Origin: Streptomyces sp. NBC_00102
Lineage (GTDB): Bacteria > Actinomycetota > Actinomycetes > Streptomycetales > Streptomycetaceae
DNA: 64,000 nt
NCBI RefSeq assembly: GCF_026343115.1
Contig: NZ_JAPEMC010000001.1
Span: forward strand, 744,001-808,000
Reading direction: 5' to 3'
A program made the position numbers and the translations under genes. Under the pieces are notes generated by a model that did not search any database, had not been told where the DNA came from, and saw only the letters and a list, made by a program, of their open reading frames with translations. Of the stretch, positions 36,032 to 43,750 are shown one piece after another (positions within the stretch are counted from its first letter, which is position 1; every line of letters begins with the position of its first letter).

Positions 36032-36097
36032 GTCAGTGCTGCGCCCGGCGGCCCCGGGGGTGGGGCGAAGGTGTGCTTTCGGCCGGGGCAGGGAAGA

Positions 36098-37093
36098 ATG
36101 CGCGCCGTGATTGTCGACTGTGCCATCTACCGGGACGGGCGCCGGACGGACGGCCCCGCCGACTTCTCCGACGCGCTGGACGAGGCGCGGGCCGTGGGGG
36201 ACGCCTTTCTCTGGATCGGGCTGCACGAGCCCACCGAGGAGGAGTTCTCCATGGTGACCAAGGAGTTCGGGTTGCACCCGCTCGCCGTGGAGGACGCGCT
36301 CAAGGCGCACCAGCGGCCCAAGCTGGAGATCTACGACGACTCGTTGCTCATGGTGCTCAAGCCGATCGCGTACGAGCCGGACGGCGACACGGTCAGCGCG
36401 GACGAGTTGATGGTCTTCGTGGGCGACTCGTTCGTGGTGACGGTCCGGCACGGCGAGAGCGCCCCGCTGTCGGACGTGCGGCGCCGGCTGGAGGCGCAGC
36501 CCGGGGTGCTGCGGCAGGGGCCGACCGCCGTGCTGTACGCGGTCAGCGACGCGGTCGTGGACCACTACATAGACGTCGCGGGCGAGCTGCAGATCGACCT
36601 GGAGGAGCTGGAGACCCAGGTTTTCGCGCCGAGTGGCAACGCCGAGTCCCAGCACACCGCGAGCCGCATCTACACCTTCAAGCGCCAGGTGATGGAGTTC
36701 CGCCGGGCCGCCGGGCCGTTGGCGGCCCCGATGACGCGTCTCGCGGGGACCGGGGTGCCGTTCGTGCACGCGGAGTCGCAGCCCTTCTTCCGGGACGTCG
36801 GCGACCACCTCACCCGCGCCAACGAGCAGGTGGAGGGGCTGGACAGGCTGCTGTCCGACATCCTCTCGGCACATCTGGCGCAGATGGGTGTCCGGCAGAA
36901 CGACGACATGCGCAAGATCTCGGCCTGGGCGGCGATGGCAGCGGTGCCGACGATGGTCGCGGGCATCTACGGCATGAACTTCGACCACATGCCGGAGCTC
37001 CACTGGGTGTGGTCCTATCCGGCGGTGATCGTACTGATGGCCGGGGTGGTCGTCGGTCTGTACCGGCAGTTCAAGCGGCGCGGCTGGCTCTGA
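36098..37093 (+). CDS. corA: CorA-family magnesium/cobalt transporter
   Basis: 331 aa. A long cytosolic domain (FLWIGLHEPTEEEFSMV, HPLAVEDALKAHQRPKLEIYDDSL in two adjacent blocks, DELMVFVGDSFVVTVRH) is followed by a long helix and two C-terminal membrane helices. The signature YGMNF sits at the end of the first membrane helix and forms the pore entrance of the pentamer. The tail QFKRRGWL is basic. It mediates Mg2+ (and Co2+) uptake. GTG at 36107 is an alternative start. Confidence 0.95.
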   Translation: MRAVIVDCAIYRDGRRTDGPADFSDALDEARAVGDAFLWIGLHEPTEEEFSMVTKEFGLHPLAVEDALKAHQRPKLEIYDDSLLMVLKPIAYEPDGDTVSADELMVFVGDSFVVTVRHGESAPLSDVRRRLEAQPGVLRQGPTAVLYAVSDAVVDHYIDVAGELQIDLEELETQVFAPSGNAESQHTASRIYTFKRQVMEFRRAAGPLAAPMTRLAGTGVPFVHAESQPFFRDVGDHLTRANEQVEGLDRLLSDILSAHLAQMGVRQNDDMRKISAWAAMAAVPTMVAGIYGMNFDHMPELHWVWSYPAVIVLMAGVVVGLYRQFKRRGWL

Positions 37094-37143
37094 CCGCGCC
37101 GGGCGTCCGGCTACGGCCGCCCCGGTTCCGGCACCGACGCGGC

Positions 37144-37938
37144 TCAGGCGAACTCGGCTCCGGCCACGGCCGGTTGACCGAGGGCGTCGCGGCGTTCGGG
37201 TTCGGGTTCGGTCAGGCTGACCATCCGGCGCCAGCCGGCCAGCCGCTCGTACGCGTACATGGCGTGGATGCCCGCGGCGAGCGCCGCCGCCTTCGGCCGG
37301 GGCCAGCCGAGGATGCGGCCCATGTGGGCCATGACCGCGAGGCTGACGTCGCGGTAGACCCGGATCTCGGCGAGGGCGCACTCGCGCAGGATGCGCTGGA
37401 TCGTGCGACCGTGGCCGGCCCGGGCGAGGCGGAGGAGTTCCTCGTGGCAGTAGGCGAGGTGGTTGTCCTCGTCGTGCGAGATCATCCGCACGGCGCGGCC
37501 GATGACGGGGTCGTCGGCGAAGTACCTGAGGAGCAGGCGCATCTGCTCGGAGGCCCGCTGTTCGGTGACCCGGCTGTGGGCCAGATAGGTGACGATGTCC
37601 CGCTCCGCGAGCGGCTCCTCGCCCTTGAGCTGTGCGTGGGCGAGGCCGATCCCGTGGCGTTCCAGCAGCATCGTGTAGTCGGTGTCGGCCGGGACGTCGG
37701 CGGCGCTCAGCCCGCGCTTCTTGAGCAGGGCGTTGAAGATGCGGCCGTGCTTGTCCTCGTCGGCACCGTGCCGGGTGATCTTCGGGGCGAGAGCGCGCTG
37801 GCTCTCGGGCACGAGGGCGGCGATGCGGGCGTTCTCCCAGCCGCCCTGCGACTCACCGCTGGCGGCAATGGAGCAGAAGAGCCGGAACGACTCGTCGTCG
37901 TCGAGGATCTCCTGGAAGAGACTTTTTGCCGAGAGCAT
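37144..37938 (-). CDS. Ferritin-like diiron-domain protein
   Basis: 264 aa from the ATG at 37938; GGAGG lies 8 nt before it, while a GTG three codons earlier overlaps that site. A four-helix bundle is predicted with two ExxH-type motifs, RHGADEDKHGRIF (EDKH) and ISHDEDNHLAYCHEEL (EDNH), plus Glu in VTEQRASEQM: a plausible diiron centre as in the ferritin-like superfamily (rubrerythrin/MiaE-like). Catalytic role and substrate unknown. It is convergent with corA. Its first codons encode MLSAKSLFQEILDDDESFRL. Confidence 0.8.
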   Translation of the reverse strand: MLSAKSLFQEILDDDESFRLFCSIAASGESQGGWENARIAALVPESQRALAPKITRHGADEDKHGRIFNALLKKRGLSAADVPADTDYTMLLERHGIGLAHAQLKGEEPLAERDIVTYLAHSRVTEQRASEQMRLLLRYFADDPVIGRAVRMISHDEDNHLAYCHEELLRLARAGHGRTIQRILRECALAEIRVYRDVSLAVMAHMGRILGWPRPKAAALAAGIHAMYAYERLAGWRRMVSLTEPEPERRDALGQPAVAGAEFA

Positions 37939-38003
37939 GACTGCCACCTCCGTACCGGTGTCCGCAGATAAGAAGTCAAAGGCTCCGCGGCACTCCGGGC
38001 AAC

Positions 38004-38027
38004 CGGAGCGGGCCGGGGCCCGCTCCG
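38004..38027 (-). terminator. Hairpin after the LLM oxidoreductase gene
   Basis: CGGAGCGGGC (38004-38013) pairs with GCCCGCTCCG (38018-38027) around a 4-nt loop, 23 bp past the stop of the 38051-39103 gene. Confidence 0.7.
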
Positions 38028-38050
38028 TGCCCGGTCGTCCCGGCGTGGTG

Positions 38051-39103
38051 TTACTCGGCGGCGCCGGAGCGCTCCAGGGCGTCCGTACCGGCGCGCAGGG
38101 CGGCGATCCGCTCCTCCCGCGTGAATCCGGCGGGGGCGAGGGTGAGGGTGGTGACGCCGGCCTCGGCGTAGGCGCGCATCCCGTCGGCGATCCGGTCGAC
38201 CGGGCCGAGCAGGGTGGTCTGGTCGATCAGCCGGTGCGGGACCGCCGCGGCGGCACCGTTCTTGTCTCCGCCAAGGTACTTGTCCTGGATCTCGGCGGCC
38301 TCCTTCTCGTACCCCATGCGCTGGGCGAGCTGGTTGTAGAAGTTCTGCTTCCGGCTGCCCATGCCGCCGACGTAGAGCGCGGTGTACGGGCGGAACATGT
38401 CGGCGAGGCCCTTTACGTCGTCGCCGACCGCCAGCGGAACGGTCGGGCAGACGTCGAAGCCCTCCAGGGGCAGCCCGGCCTTCTCGCGGCCCGCCCGCAG
38501 GTGGCGCAGCGCGGTCTCCTCCAGGTGTTCGGCGGACGGGAAGATCAGCAGGGCGCCGTCCGCGATCTCACCGGTCTGCTCCAGGTTCTTCGGGCCGATG
38601 GCGGCGATGTAGAGCGGGATGTGCTCGCGCTGCGGGTGCACGGTGAGCTTGATCGGCTTGCCGGGGCCGTCCGGCAGCGGGAGCGTCCAGTGCTGTCCCT
38701 CGTAGGTGAGGCGCTCGCGGGCCATCGCCTTGCGGACGATGTCGACGTACTCGCGGGTGCGGGCCAGCGGCTTGTCGAACTTCACGCCGTACCAGCCCTC
38801 GGAGACCTGCGGCCCCGAGACGCCCAGGCCCAGGCGGAAGCGCCCGCCGGAGAGGGAGTCGAGGGTGGCCGCGGTCATGGCGGTCATGGCGGGCTGGCGG
38901 GCCGGGATCTGCATGATCGCCGAGCCCACGTCGATGGACTCGGTCTGTGCCGCGACCCAGGTGAGCACGGTCGGCGCGTCGGAGCCGTACGCCTCCGCCG
39001 CCCAGCAGACGTCGTAGCCGAGGCGGTCCGCCTCCTGCGCGACGGCGAGGTTGTCGGCGTCCATGCCCGCGCCCCAGTAACCGAGATTGATGCCGAGCCG
39101 CAT
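38051..39103 (-). CDS. LLM-class F420-dependent oxidoreductase
   Basis: 350 aa. MRLGINLGYWGAGMDADNLAVAQEADRLGYD (two N-terminal blocks), IDVGSAIMQIPARQPAMTAM, GGRFRLGLGVSGPQVSEGW and IPLYIAAIGPKNLEQTGEIADG are typical of F420-dependent luciferase-like enzymes of actinobacteria (the MSMEG_2906/Rv3520c-like group). It should transfer hydride between F420 and an unidentified substrate. A perfect 14-bp palindrome lies 11 bp upstream of its ATG, overlapping where the ribosome binding site and transcription start should be, so it is probably repressed by a TetR-type protein encoded elsewhere. Confidence 0.88.
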   Translation of the reverse strand: MRLGINLGYWGAGMDADNLAVAQEADRLGYDVCWAAEAYGSDAPTVLTWVAAQTESIDVGSAIMQIPARQPAMTAMTAATLDSLSGGRFRLGLGVSGPQVSEGWYGVKFDKPLARTREYVDIVRKAMARERLTYEGQHWTLPLPDGPGKPIKLTVHPQREHIPLYIAAIGPKNLEQTGEIADGALLIFPSAEHLEETALRHLRAGREKAGLPLEGFDVCPTVPLAVGDDVKGLADMFRPYTALYVGGMGSRKQNFYNQLAQRMGYEKEAAEIQDKYLGGDKNGAAAAVPHRLIDQTTLLGPVDRIADGMRAYAEAGVTTLTLAPAGFTREERIAALRAGTDALERSGAAE

Positions 39104-39114
39104 ATCCGCTCCCC

Positions 39115-39128
39115 TTACTGATCAGTAA
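39115..39128. promoter_or_regulatory. Perfect 14-bp palindrome before the LLM oxidoreductase gene
   Basis: TTACTGATCAGTAA, an A/T-rich perfect palindrome in about 72% GC sequence. Shape and length match TetR-family operators. It lies between the LLM oxidoreductase (minus) and aldo/keto reductase (plus) starts; no TetR gene is in the window. Confidence 0.7.
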
Positions 39129-39244
39129 CGTCCCTGTTCGCCGGACTCTAGCGCGGTGCGGCGCCGTCCGGCAGGGGCAGGGCCGCGCCATGGTTGTCCA
39201 CAGGCTTCCCCGCTCCGGGGGCCCGGACAGTAATCTCTGCGCCC

Positions 39245-40228
39245 ATGGAGCAGAGGCATCTCGGCCGTACCGGCCTGCGTGTGTCCCGGATCGGGCTCGG
39301 CACCCTCACCTGGGGCCGGGACACGGACGAGCACGACGCCGCCGACCAGTTGAAGGCCTTCTGGGACGCGGGCGGCACTCTGGTCGACACCGCGGACGCC
39401 TACGGGGGCGGGGAGGCGGAGTACCTCCTCGGGCGGCTCCTGGGCGGGCTGGTGCCGCGCGAGGACCTCGTGGTGGCCACGAAGGCGGGCAGCGTGCGCG
39501 ACCCGTACCGCAGGTTCAACGGCTCGCGGGGGCATCTGCTGGCCGCGCTCGACGCGTCCCTGGAACGGCTCGGCACGGACTACGTCGATCTGTGGCAGGT
39601 GCACGCCTTCGACCCGGTGACCCCGCTGGAGGAGACCCTCCAGGCGCTGGACCTGGCGGTGACCTCGGGCCGGGTGCGGTACGCGGGGGTGTCCAACTTC
39701 TGCGGCTGGCAGCTGGCCAAGGCGGCGACCTGGCAGCTCGCGGCGCCGGGGGCACGCACCCGGCTGGCGAGCACGCAGATGGAGTACTCGCTGCTGCAGC
39801 GCGGCGTGGAGCGCGAGGTGCTGCCCGCCGCCCTCGACCTCGGCGTGGGGCTGCTGCCCTCGTCCCCGCTGGGGCGCGGTGTCCTGACCGGCAAGTACCG
39901 CACGGGGACCCCGTCCGGTTCGCGCGGGGCCTCGGAACAGCTGGCGCCCTTCGTGGAGCCGTACCTCGACGACGCGGCGAGCCGCATCGTCGAGGCGGTC
40001 GCCACGGCGGCGGACGGGCTGGCCACCACCCCGCTGCAGGTCGCGCTCGCCTGGGTGCGCGACCGGCCGGGAGTGGCCGCCCCGGTCATCGGCGCGCGCA
40101 ACGCGCAGCAGCTCACCGAGGCTTTGTCGGTGGAGACGCTTACGCTTCCTGACGAGATCTGCCAGGCGCTCGACGACGTGTCGGCGCCCGTGCACCGCTA
40201 TCCGGACCAGGACTGGAGCACGCTGTGA
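39245..40228 (+). CDS. Aldo/keto reductase
   Basis: 327 aa NADPH-dependent reductase. The catalytic tetrad is visible: Asp and Tyr in LVDTADAYGGGEAEYLLG, Lys in DLVVATKAGS and His in VDLWQVHAFDP. YAGVSNFCGWQLAKA and APVIGARNAQQLTEAL (cofactor phosphate pocket) complete the fold. The natural substrate is unknown. Its last four bases overlap the start of the RecD-like gene (GTGA), so the two are co-translated, an odd pairing that is worth noting. Confidence 0.93.
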   Translation: MEQRHLGRTGLRVSRIGLGTLTWGRDTDEHDAADQLKAFWDAGGTLVDTADAYGGGEAEYLLGRLLGGLVPREDLVVATKAGSVRDPYRRFNGSRGHLLAALDASLERLGTDYVDLWQVHAFDPVTPLEETLQALDLAVTSGRVRYAGVSNFCGWQLAKAATWQLAAPGARTRLASTQMEYSLLQRGVEREVLPAALDLGVGLLPSSPLGRGVLTGKYRTGTPSGSRGASEQLAPFVEPYLDDAASRIVEAVATAADGLATTPLQVALAWVRDRPGVAAPVIGARNAQQLTEALSVETLTLPDEICQALDDVSAPVHRYPDQDWSTL

Positions 40229-42504
40229 CTGCGCTTCCCCGGGGGGAATCCCCGGGCCACTCGGCCGAGGAAACCGAGACCGCCGAGGAGACCGAGAACG
40301 CCGAGGACCGAACCGACGACCGCTCGGAAGAGTCCTCGGACCTGCCCGAAGGGACCCCCGAGGGTTTCGCCGCCGCGTCCGAGGACGGCGAGGCCTCCGG
40401 AGAGACGTCGGACTCGGCCCCGGGCTCGGGCTCCGACGAATCCGGGGACGCCCCGGCGGTGTCGGAGGCGCAGGCCGAGCTCGCGGCCCAGCGTGAGCTG
40501 CGCAAGCGCATCGAGCAGCGGAAGGCCGAGAAGGCCGGTCCGATCGCCGCGGGGACCGGGCTGAGCGGCACCGCCGCGCAGCTGCTGGCCGCCGTCCGGG
40601 CGGTGGAGAGCGGCGAGAAGACCGCCTCCGCGTTCTACGAGGCTCCCGCCACCCCGGTGGCGCGCCCTGCGGCCGCCCCCGGGGCGGACCGCCCGCAGGC
40701 ACCCCTCCCCCGGCCCACGCAGGCGTCCCCCGCACCGCAGGAGGCGCCCGAGGAGGCCGTTGCGGCGGTACGAGCGGTACTGGCAGGGGCGGGAGCGCCC
40801 GAGGCCCTGGCTCCCGGGGCCGCCCGGACGCTGGGCGAGCAGGCGGCCGAGGTGCTGCGGCAGGACCCCTGGCAGCTGCTGGCCGTTCCCGGGGTGCGCC
40901 CCGAGCAGGCGGACGGGTTCGCCCGCGCCCTGCTGGGGCCCGGGTGCGGTCCCGACGACGGACGCCGGACCGCCGCACTGGTGGGCTGGCTGCTGGAGCA
41001 GGCCGCCGTGCGCGGCCACACGGCCCTGGACGTCGTCGCGGTACGGGCCGCGCTGGCCGGGCACGGGGTGACGGACCCGGAGACGGCCGTGGACGACGCG
41101 GTGGCCGAGGGAGTCGCGCTGCTCTTCGAGGAGGGTGTGGACCCGGCCGGGGCCGGGGAATCCGCCGAGGAGGAGTCGCCCGCCGGGGACCCCGACGAGG
41201 AGAACGCCTCCGGCGACGGAGAAGCGCGCCCGGCCCTGCTGGGGCTCGACCGGTACGCCCTCGCCGAGGAGAGCCTCGCGGACGGGCTGGGCCGCCTGGC
41301 CAACGCGTGCGAGAAGGGCGCCGACTGGACGGACGCGGCCTCGGCCGCTCCTTCGCCCTCGGCCGCCGAGCTGATCCGTGCGGTCGCCGGCGCGGGCCTG
41401 GTGGTCCACTCCGGCGGCGAGGCTGCCCGGGCGGAGCCCGCCGCCCTGCTGGTGGCGGCCCGCGGGCTGGGCCTGCGCGCGCTGGGCGCCACGCACAGCG
41501 CGGACGGCCGCCGCCGGCTGGCCGCCGGAGCCGGGGACGCCGACGCCGCCGTCACCCTCGCCGGGCTGCTCGCCGGCTCCGAGGGACCGGGCCGGGACGA
41601 GGAGGGGGCCCTCGCCCTCGACCTTCTGGTGGTCCTGGACGCCCCGCAGCTGGACGTGGAGACCGGCGCGGCGCTCGTGGAGTGCCTCGCGGACGGTACG
41701 CGGCTGGTGCTGAGCGGTGACCCCGGAGTGCTGGGTTCGGCCGGTGCGGGCCGCGTCTTCGCGGACGTGCTCGCCGCCCGCGCCTGCCCGCAGGTGATCT
41801 CCCGCACACCCGACCCCGGGCCCATCGGCGAGCTGGTCTCCGGTATCGGCATCGGTGAGCTGAACCAGGTCGCGGCGCCGGGCAACGAAGTGGTGATCGT
41901 GCCGGTGCGGGACGCGGGCGAGGCCGTCCACCGCACGGTGCAGCTGGTCGCCGACTCCGTACCGCGCGCGTTCGGCATCGACGCGGCGGAGACCCGCGTG
42001 ATCACCGTGGGCCACGGCGGCTCGGCGGGCACCCGGGCGCTCAACGCGGCGCTCAAGGACCGCCTCAACCCCGGTCCGGGCCGGTTCGGCGGCTTCGACC
42101 CGGGCGACCGGGTGGTCCACGTGCCCGCGCCCGGCCGGACCGTGCCCGGTGTCGTGGTGTCGGCCGGCGCCGACGGACTGCGGCTGGACTGCGAGGGCGC
42201 CCCCGTCGTCGTACCGCAGGACCGGGTCGCCTCGGCGGTCCGGCACGGCTGGGCGCTCAGCGCCCACCAGGCGGCCGGGATGCGCTGGCCCGCCGCGGTC
42301 GTCGTGCTCCCCGGGGACGCGGCACGGGGGCTCAGCCGGCCGTGGGTGTACACCGCGTTCAGCCGGGGCGAGCGCCATCTGTCCGTGGTGCACGGCGTGG
42401 ACCAGGCGCTGCCCGGGGCCGTGGCGGACATCCCCGCGCAGGAGCGCACCACCCGGCTGCGCGCCCTGCTGGAGGCCCTGCCGACGCCCGACGCGTCCTC
42501 CTGA
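40225..42504 (+). CDS. Degenerate RecD/RecD2-like protein lacking Walker A
   Basis: 759 aa. Residues 1-180 are disordered and acidic (runs of Glu/Asp/Ser/Pro). DPWQLLAVPGVRPEQADGFA near 215 is a helix-hairpin-helix like that of RecD2 helicases. The ATPase core is recognisable but eroded: where RecD has GxxGTGKT there is AGLVVHSGGEAARAEPAALL; the Walker B is LLVVLDAPQLDVETGAALVE (DEAS lost) and the next motif is LVLSGDPGVLGSAGAGRVF (Gln lost). The C-terminal motif VI region is kept better (SRPWVYTAFSRGERHLSVVHG). It is probably a non-hydrolysing DNA- or protein-binding relative of RecD. It is coupled to the aldo/keto reductase gene. Confidence 0.75.
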   Translation: MTALPRGESPGHSAEETETAEETENAEDRTDDRSEESSDLPEGTPEGFAAASEDGEASGETSDSAPGSGSDESGDAPAVSEAQAELAAQRELRKRIEQRKAEKAGPIAAGTGLSGTAAQLLAAVRAVESGEKTASAFYEAPATPVARPAAAPGADRPQAPLPRPTQASPAPQEAPEEAVAAVRAVLAGAGAPEALAPGAARTLGEQAAEVLRQDPWQLLAVPGVRPEQADGFARALLGPGCGPDDGRRTAALVGWLLEQAAVRGHTALDVVAVRAALAGHGVTDPETAVDDAVAEGVALLFEEGVDPAGAGESAEEESPAGDPDEENASGDGEARPALLGLDRYALAEESLADGLGRLANACEKGADWTDAASAAPSPSAAELIRAVAGAGLVVHSGGEAARAEPAALLVAARGLGLRALGATHSADGRRRLAAGAGDADAAVTLAGLLAGSEGPGRDEEGALALDLLVVLDAPQLDVETGAALVECLADGTRLVLSGDPGVLGSAGAGRVFADVLAARACPQVISRTPDPGPIGELVSGIGIGELNQVAAPGNEVVIVPVRDAGEAVHRTVQLVADSVPRAFGIDAAETRVITVGHGGSAGTRALNAALKDRLNPGPGRFGGFDPGDRVVHVPAPGRTVPGVVVSAGADGLRLDCEGAPVVVPQDRVASAVRHGWALSAHQAAGMRWPAAVVVLPGDAARGLSRPWVYTAFSRGERHLSVVHGVDQALPGAVADIPAQERTTRLRALLEALPTPDASS

Positions 42505-42538
42505 CCGGAGGGCAGGGCCCGGCGCGGAAGAACGCCCG

Positions 42539-42589
42539 GGACGGGGCCGGTGGCCCGGTGCGCGGAGCACCGGGCCACCGGCCCCGTCC
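42539..42589. terminator. 22-bp perfect-stem bidirectional terminator
   Basis: Perfect 22-bp stem (42539-42560 with 42568-42589; arm core ACGGGGCCGGTGGCCCGG) and a 7-nt loop, between the convergent RecD-like and acidic-tail genes. Confidence 0.9.
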
Positions 42590-42617
42590 ATGAGCCGTCG
42601 GGCCCCGTCAGGCGCGG

Positions 42618-43313
42618 TCAGGCGCCGTGGGGCGTGAGGCGGTCGTCGTCTCCGTCTTCATCGTCATCGTCATCGTCATCTTCGTCGTCGCCCTCCGGGT
42701 CGTCGTCGAAGACCGAGCTGACGTCGAACCGGCACACCACCAGCTCCGGGTCCACGTCCTCGAACGGCGATCCGAGCCACTCCCCCGGTTCGGCGGCCTC
42801 ATCGGCGGCGGCCAGCCAGAGCGTGGAGTCCCCCTCGGCAAGACCGAACTCCTTGTGGCGGGAGGCGATCTCGTCGGGTTCGTACTCTCCGAACAGCACA
42901 CCGAGCGCGGCGTGGACGCTCGTGCCGACGACCGCGGCGTGGCCGGTGTCGAGGTCGTCCGGGTCGGCGTCGGCCAGCCGCTGTGCCTGGGCGAGCAGCC
43001 GCTGCGGTTCCGCCACCGCGTAGTCGCGCCGGATCAGCACGCTGAGCGCGCTCGGCTCGGCCGGTCCGGCGTACGGGGGCAGGGAGTCGTCGGCGCCCGG
43101 GATCTCGAAGGGGGTGACCTCGTCGTGCCGTTCGTAGAGGAGTTCGTCGTAGACCTCGGCGGCGGCGGCGAGAGCGTTGAACGCTTCGTACACGGCGGGG
43201 TCCTCGTCCCCGCTACGGCGTTCGACCGCGTCGAGGTGACGGTCGATCGCGGCTTTGACCGCTTCGGCGGCGGCACGTACCTCGGCAGCGGTGGGCTGCG
43301 CAGCATCAGACAT
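42618..43313 (-). CDS. Uncharacterised protein with poly-aspartate tail
   Basis: 231 aa from the ATG at 43313. The body (AEAVKAAIDRHLDAVERRSGDEDPAVYEAFNAL, in two helices; EPSALSVLIRRDYAVAEPQRLL; HAALGVLFGEYEPDEIASRHKE) looks helical and conserved in composition, but I do not recognise a family. The last 35 residues are nearly all Asp and Glu, encoded by a hexanucleotide repeat. It starts 47 bp from the divergent DUF5703 gene. A cytosolic protein of unknown role. Confidence 0.75.
   Translation of the reverse strand: MSDAAQPTAAEVRAAAEAVKAAIDRHLDAVERRSGDEDPAVYEAFNALAAAAEVYDELLYERHDEVTPFEIPGADDSLPPYAGPAEPSALSVLIRRDYAVAEPQRLLAQAQRLADADPDDLDTGHAAVVGTSVHAALGVLFGEYEPDEIASRHKEFGLAEGDSTLWLAAADEAAEPGEWLGSPFEDVDPELVVCRFDVSSVFDDDPEGDDEDDDDDDDEDGDDDRLTPHGA
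42642..42690. repeat. GTC/ATCGTC microsatellite encoding an Asp-rich tail
   Basis: Near-perfect trinucleotide/hexanucleotide tract (repeated CATCGT and CGTCGT units) within the acidic C-terminus of the gene on the minus strand. The unit is a multiple of three, so copy-number change would lengthen or shorten the Asp run without shifting frame. Confidence 0.75.
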
Positions 43314-43360
43314 GAGGCAGACGCTATCCGTACCGGGGCTCTGCCCGCACAATAGATGCG

Positions 43361-43549
43361 ATGCCGGAATACGAATTTGTCGACGTGTACGTGCCGCGCG
43401 GGGTGTCCCGCAAGGATGCGGCCCGACTTTTGACCGACCACGCGGAGTACGGGCACTGGGAGCTGGACCGCCTGACGCTCCGCCACGACGGCAGCCGCAG
43501 GGTGCGGCTGCGGCGGAGAATCATCCGCCAGCTCAGAGCCACCTGGTGA
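43361..43549 (+). CDS. DUF5703 small protein
   Basis: 62 aa. The pattern MPEYEFVDVYVPRGVSRKDAARLL, then HAEYGHWELDRLTLRHDGSRRV (two blocks) and RRRIIRQLRATW matches the small actinobacterial DUF5703 family. The N-terminal half resembles a beta-alpha unit and the C-terminal half is strongly basic (RRVRLRRRIIRQ), which would suit binding nucleic acid or membrane phosphate groups. Function unknown. It is divergent from the acidic-tail gene, so an acidic and a basic small protein share one promoter region. Confidence 0.85.
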   Translation: MPEYEFVDVYVPRGVSRKDAARLLTDHAEYGHWELDRLTLRHDGSRRVRLRRRIIRQLRATW

Positions 43550-43553
43550 CGCC

Positions 43554-43587
43554 AGGAGCGGGCCCCGCGACAGCGGGACCCGCTCCT
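43554..43587 (+). terminator. Hairpin after the DUF5703 gene
   Basis: AGGAGCGGG (43554-43562) pairs with CCCGCTCCT (43579-43587), extended inward by a CCCGC/GCGGG stem, starting 5 bp after the stop codon. Confidence 0.8.
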
Positions 43588-43705
43588 CCTCGTCATGCGC
43601 GGAACCGGCCGGCGGGGCTTCCATCCGGGCCGTGGCGGGCTCGCGCGCCCCGGCCCGGACCGGACGGAAGGCCCCTTCCGCTCCCGGATCGGCCGCCCGG
43701 GCCTC

Positions 43706-43739
43706 TCGTTCGGATCATGGCTGGGCACGATCCGAACGA
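43706..43739. terminator. Hairpin after the long chaplin gene
   Basis: TCGTTCGGATC (43706-43716) pairs with GATCCGAACGA (43729-43739), loop 12 nt, just past the long-chaplin stop on the minus strand. The right arm is part of the dispersed repeat also found at 23511. The surrounding 43588-43705 shows no gene. Confidence 0.65.
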
Positions 43740-43750
43740 AGGGCCTCAGG
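43729..43750. repeat. Dispersed 22-bp repeat, copy 2
   Basis: One base different from 23511-23532 (GAAGGG here, GAAAGG there). This copy runs into the stop codon of the long chaplin gene (43746-43748). Confidence 0.7.

Noticed and set aside
36061..36097. Possible magnesium riboswitch before corA
   Set aside because: The leader is too short for a known M-box or ykoK fold; only a small hairpin is seen upstream.
43550..43745. Possible transposon remnant around the dispersed repeat
   Set aside because: No transposase fragment, no terminal inverted repeats or target duplication; the hairpin is explained as a terminator plus dispersed repeat.
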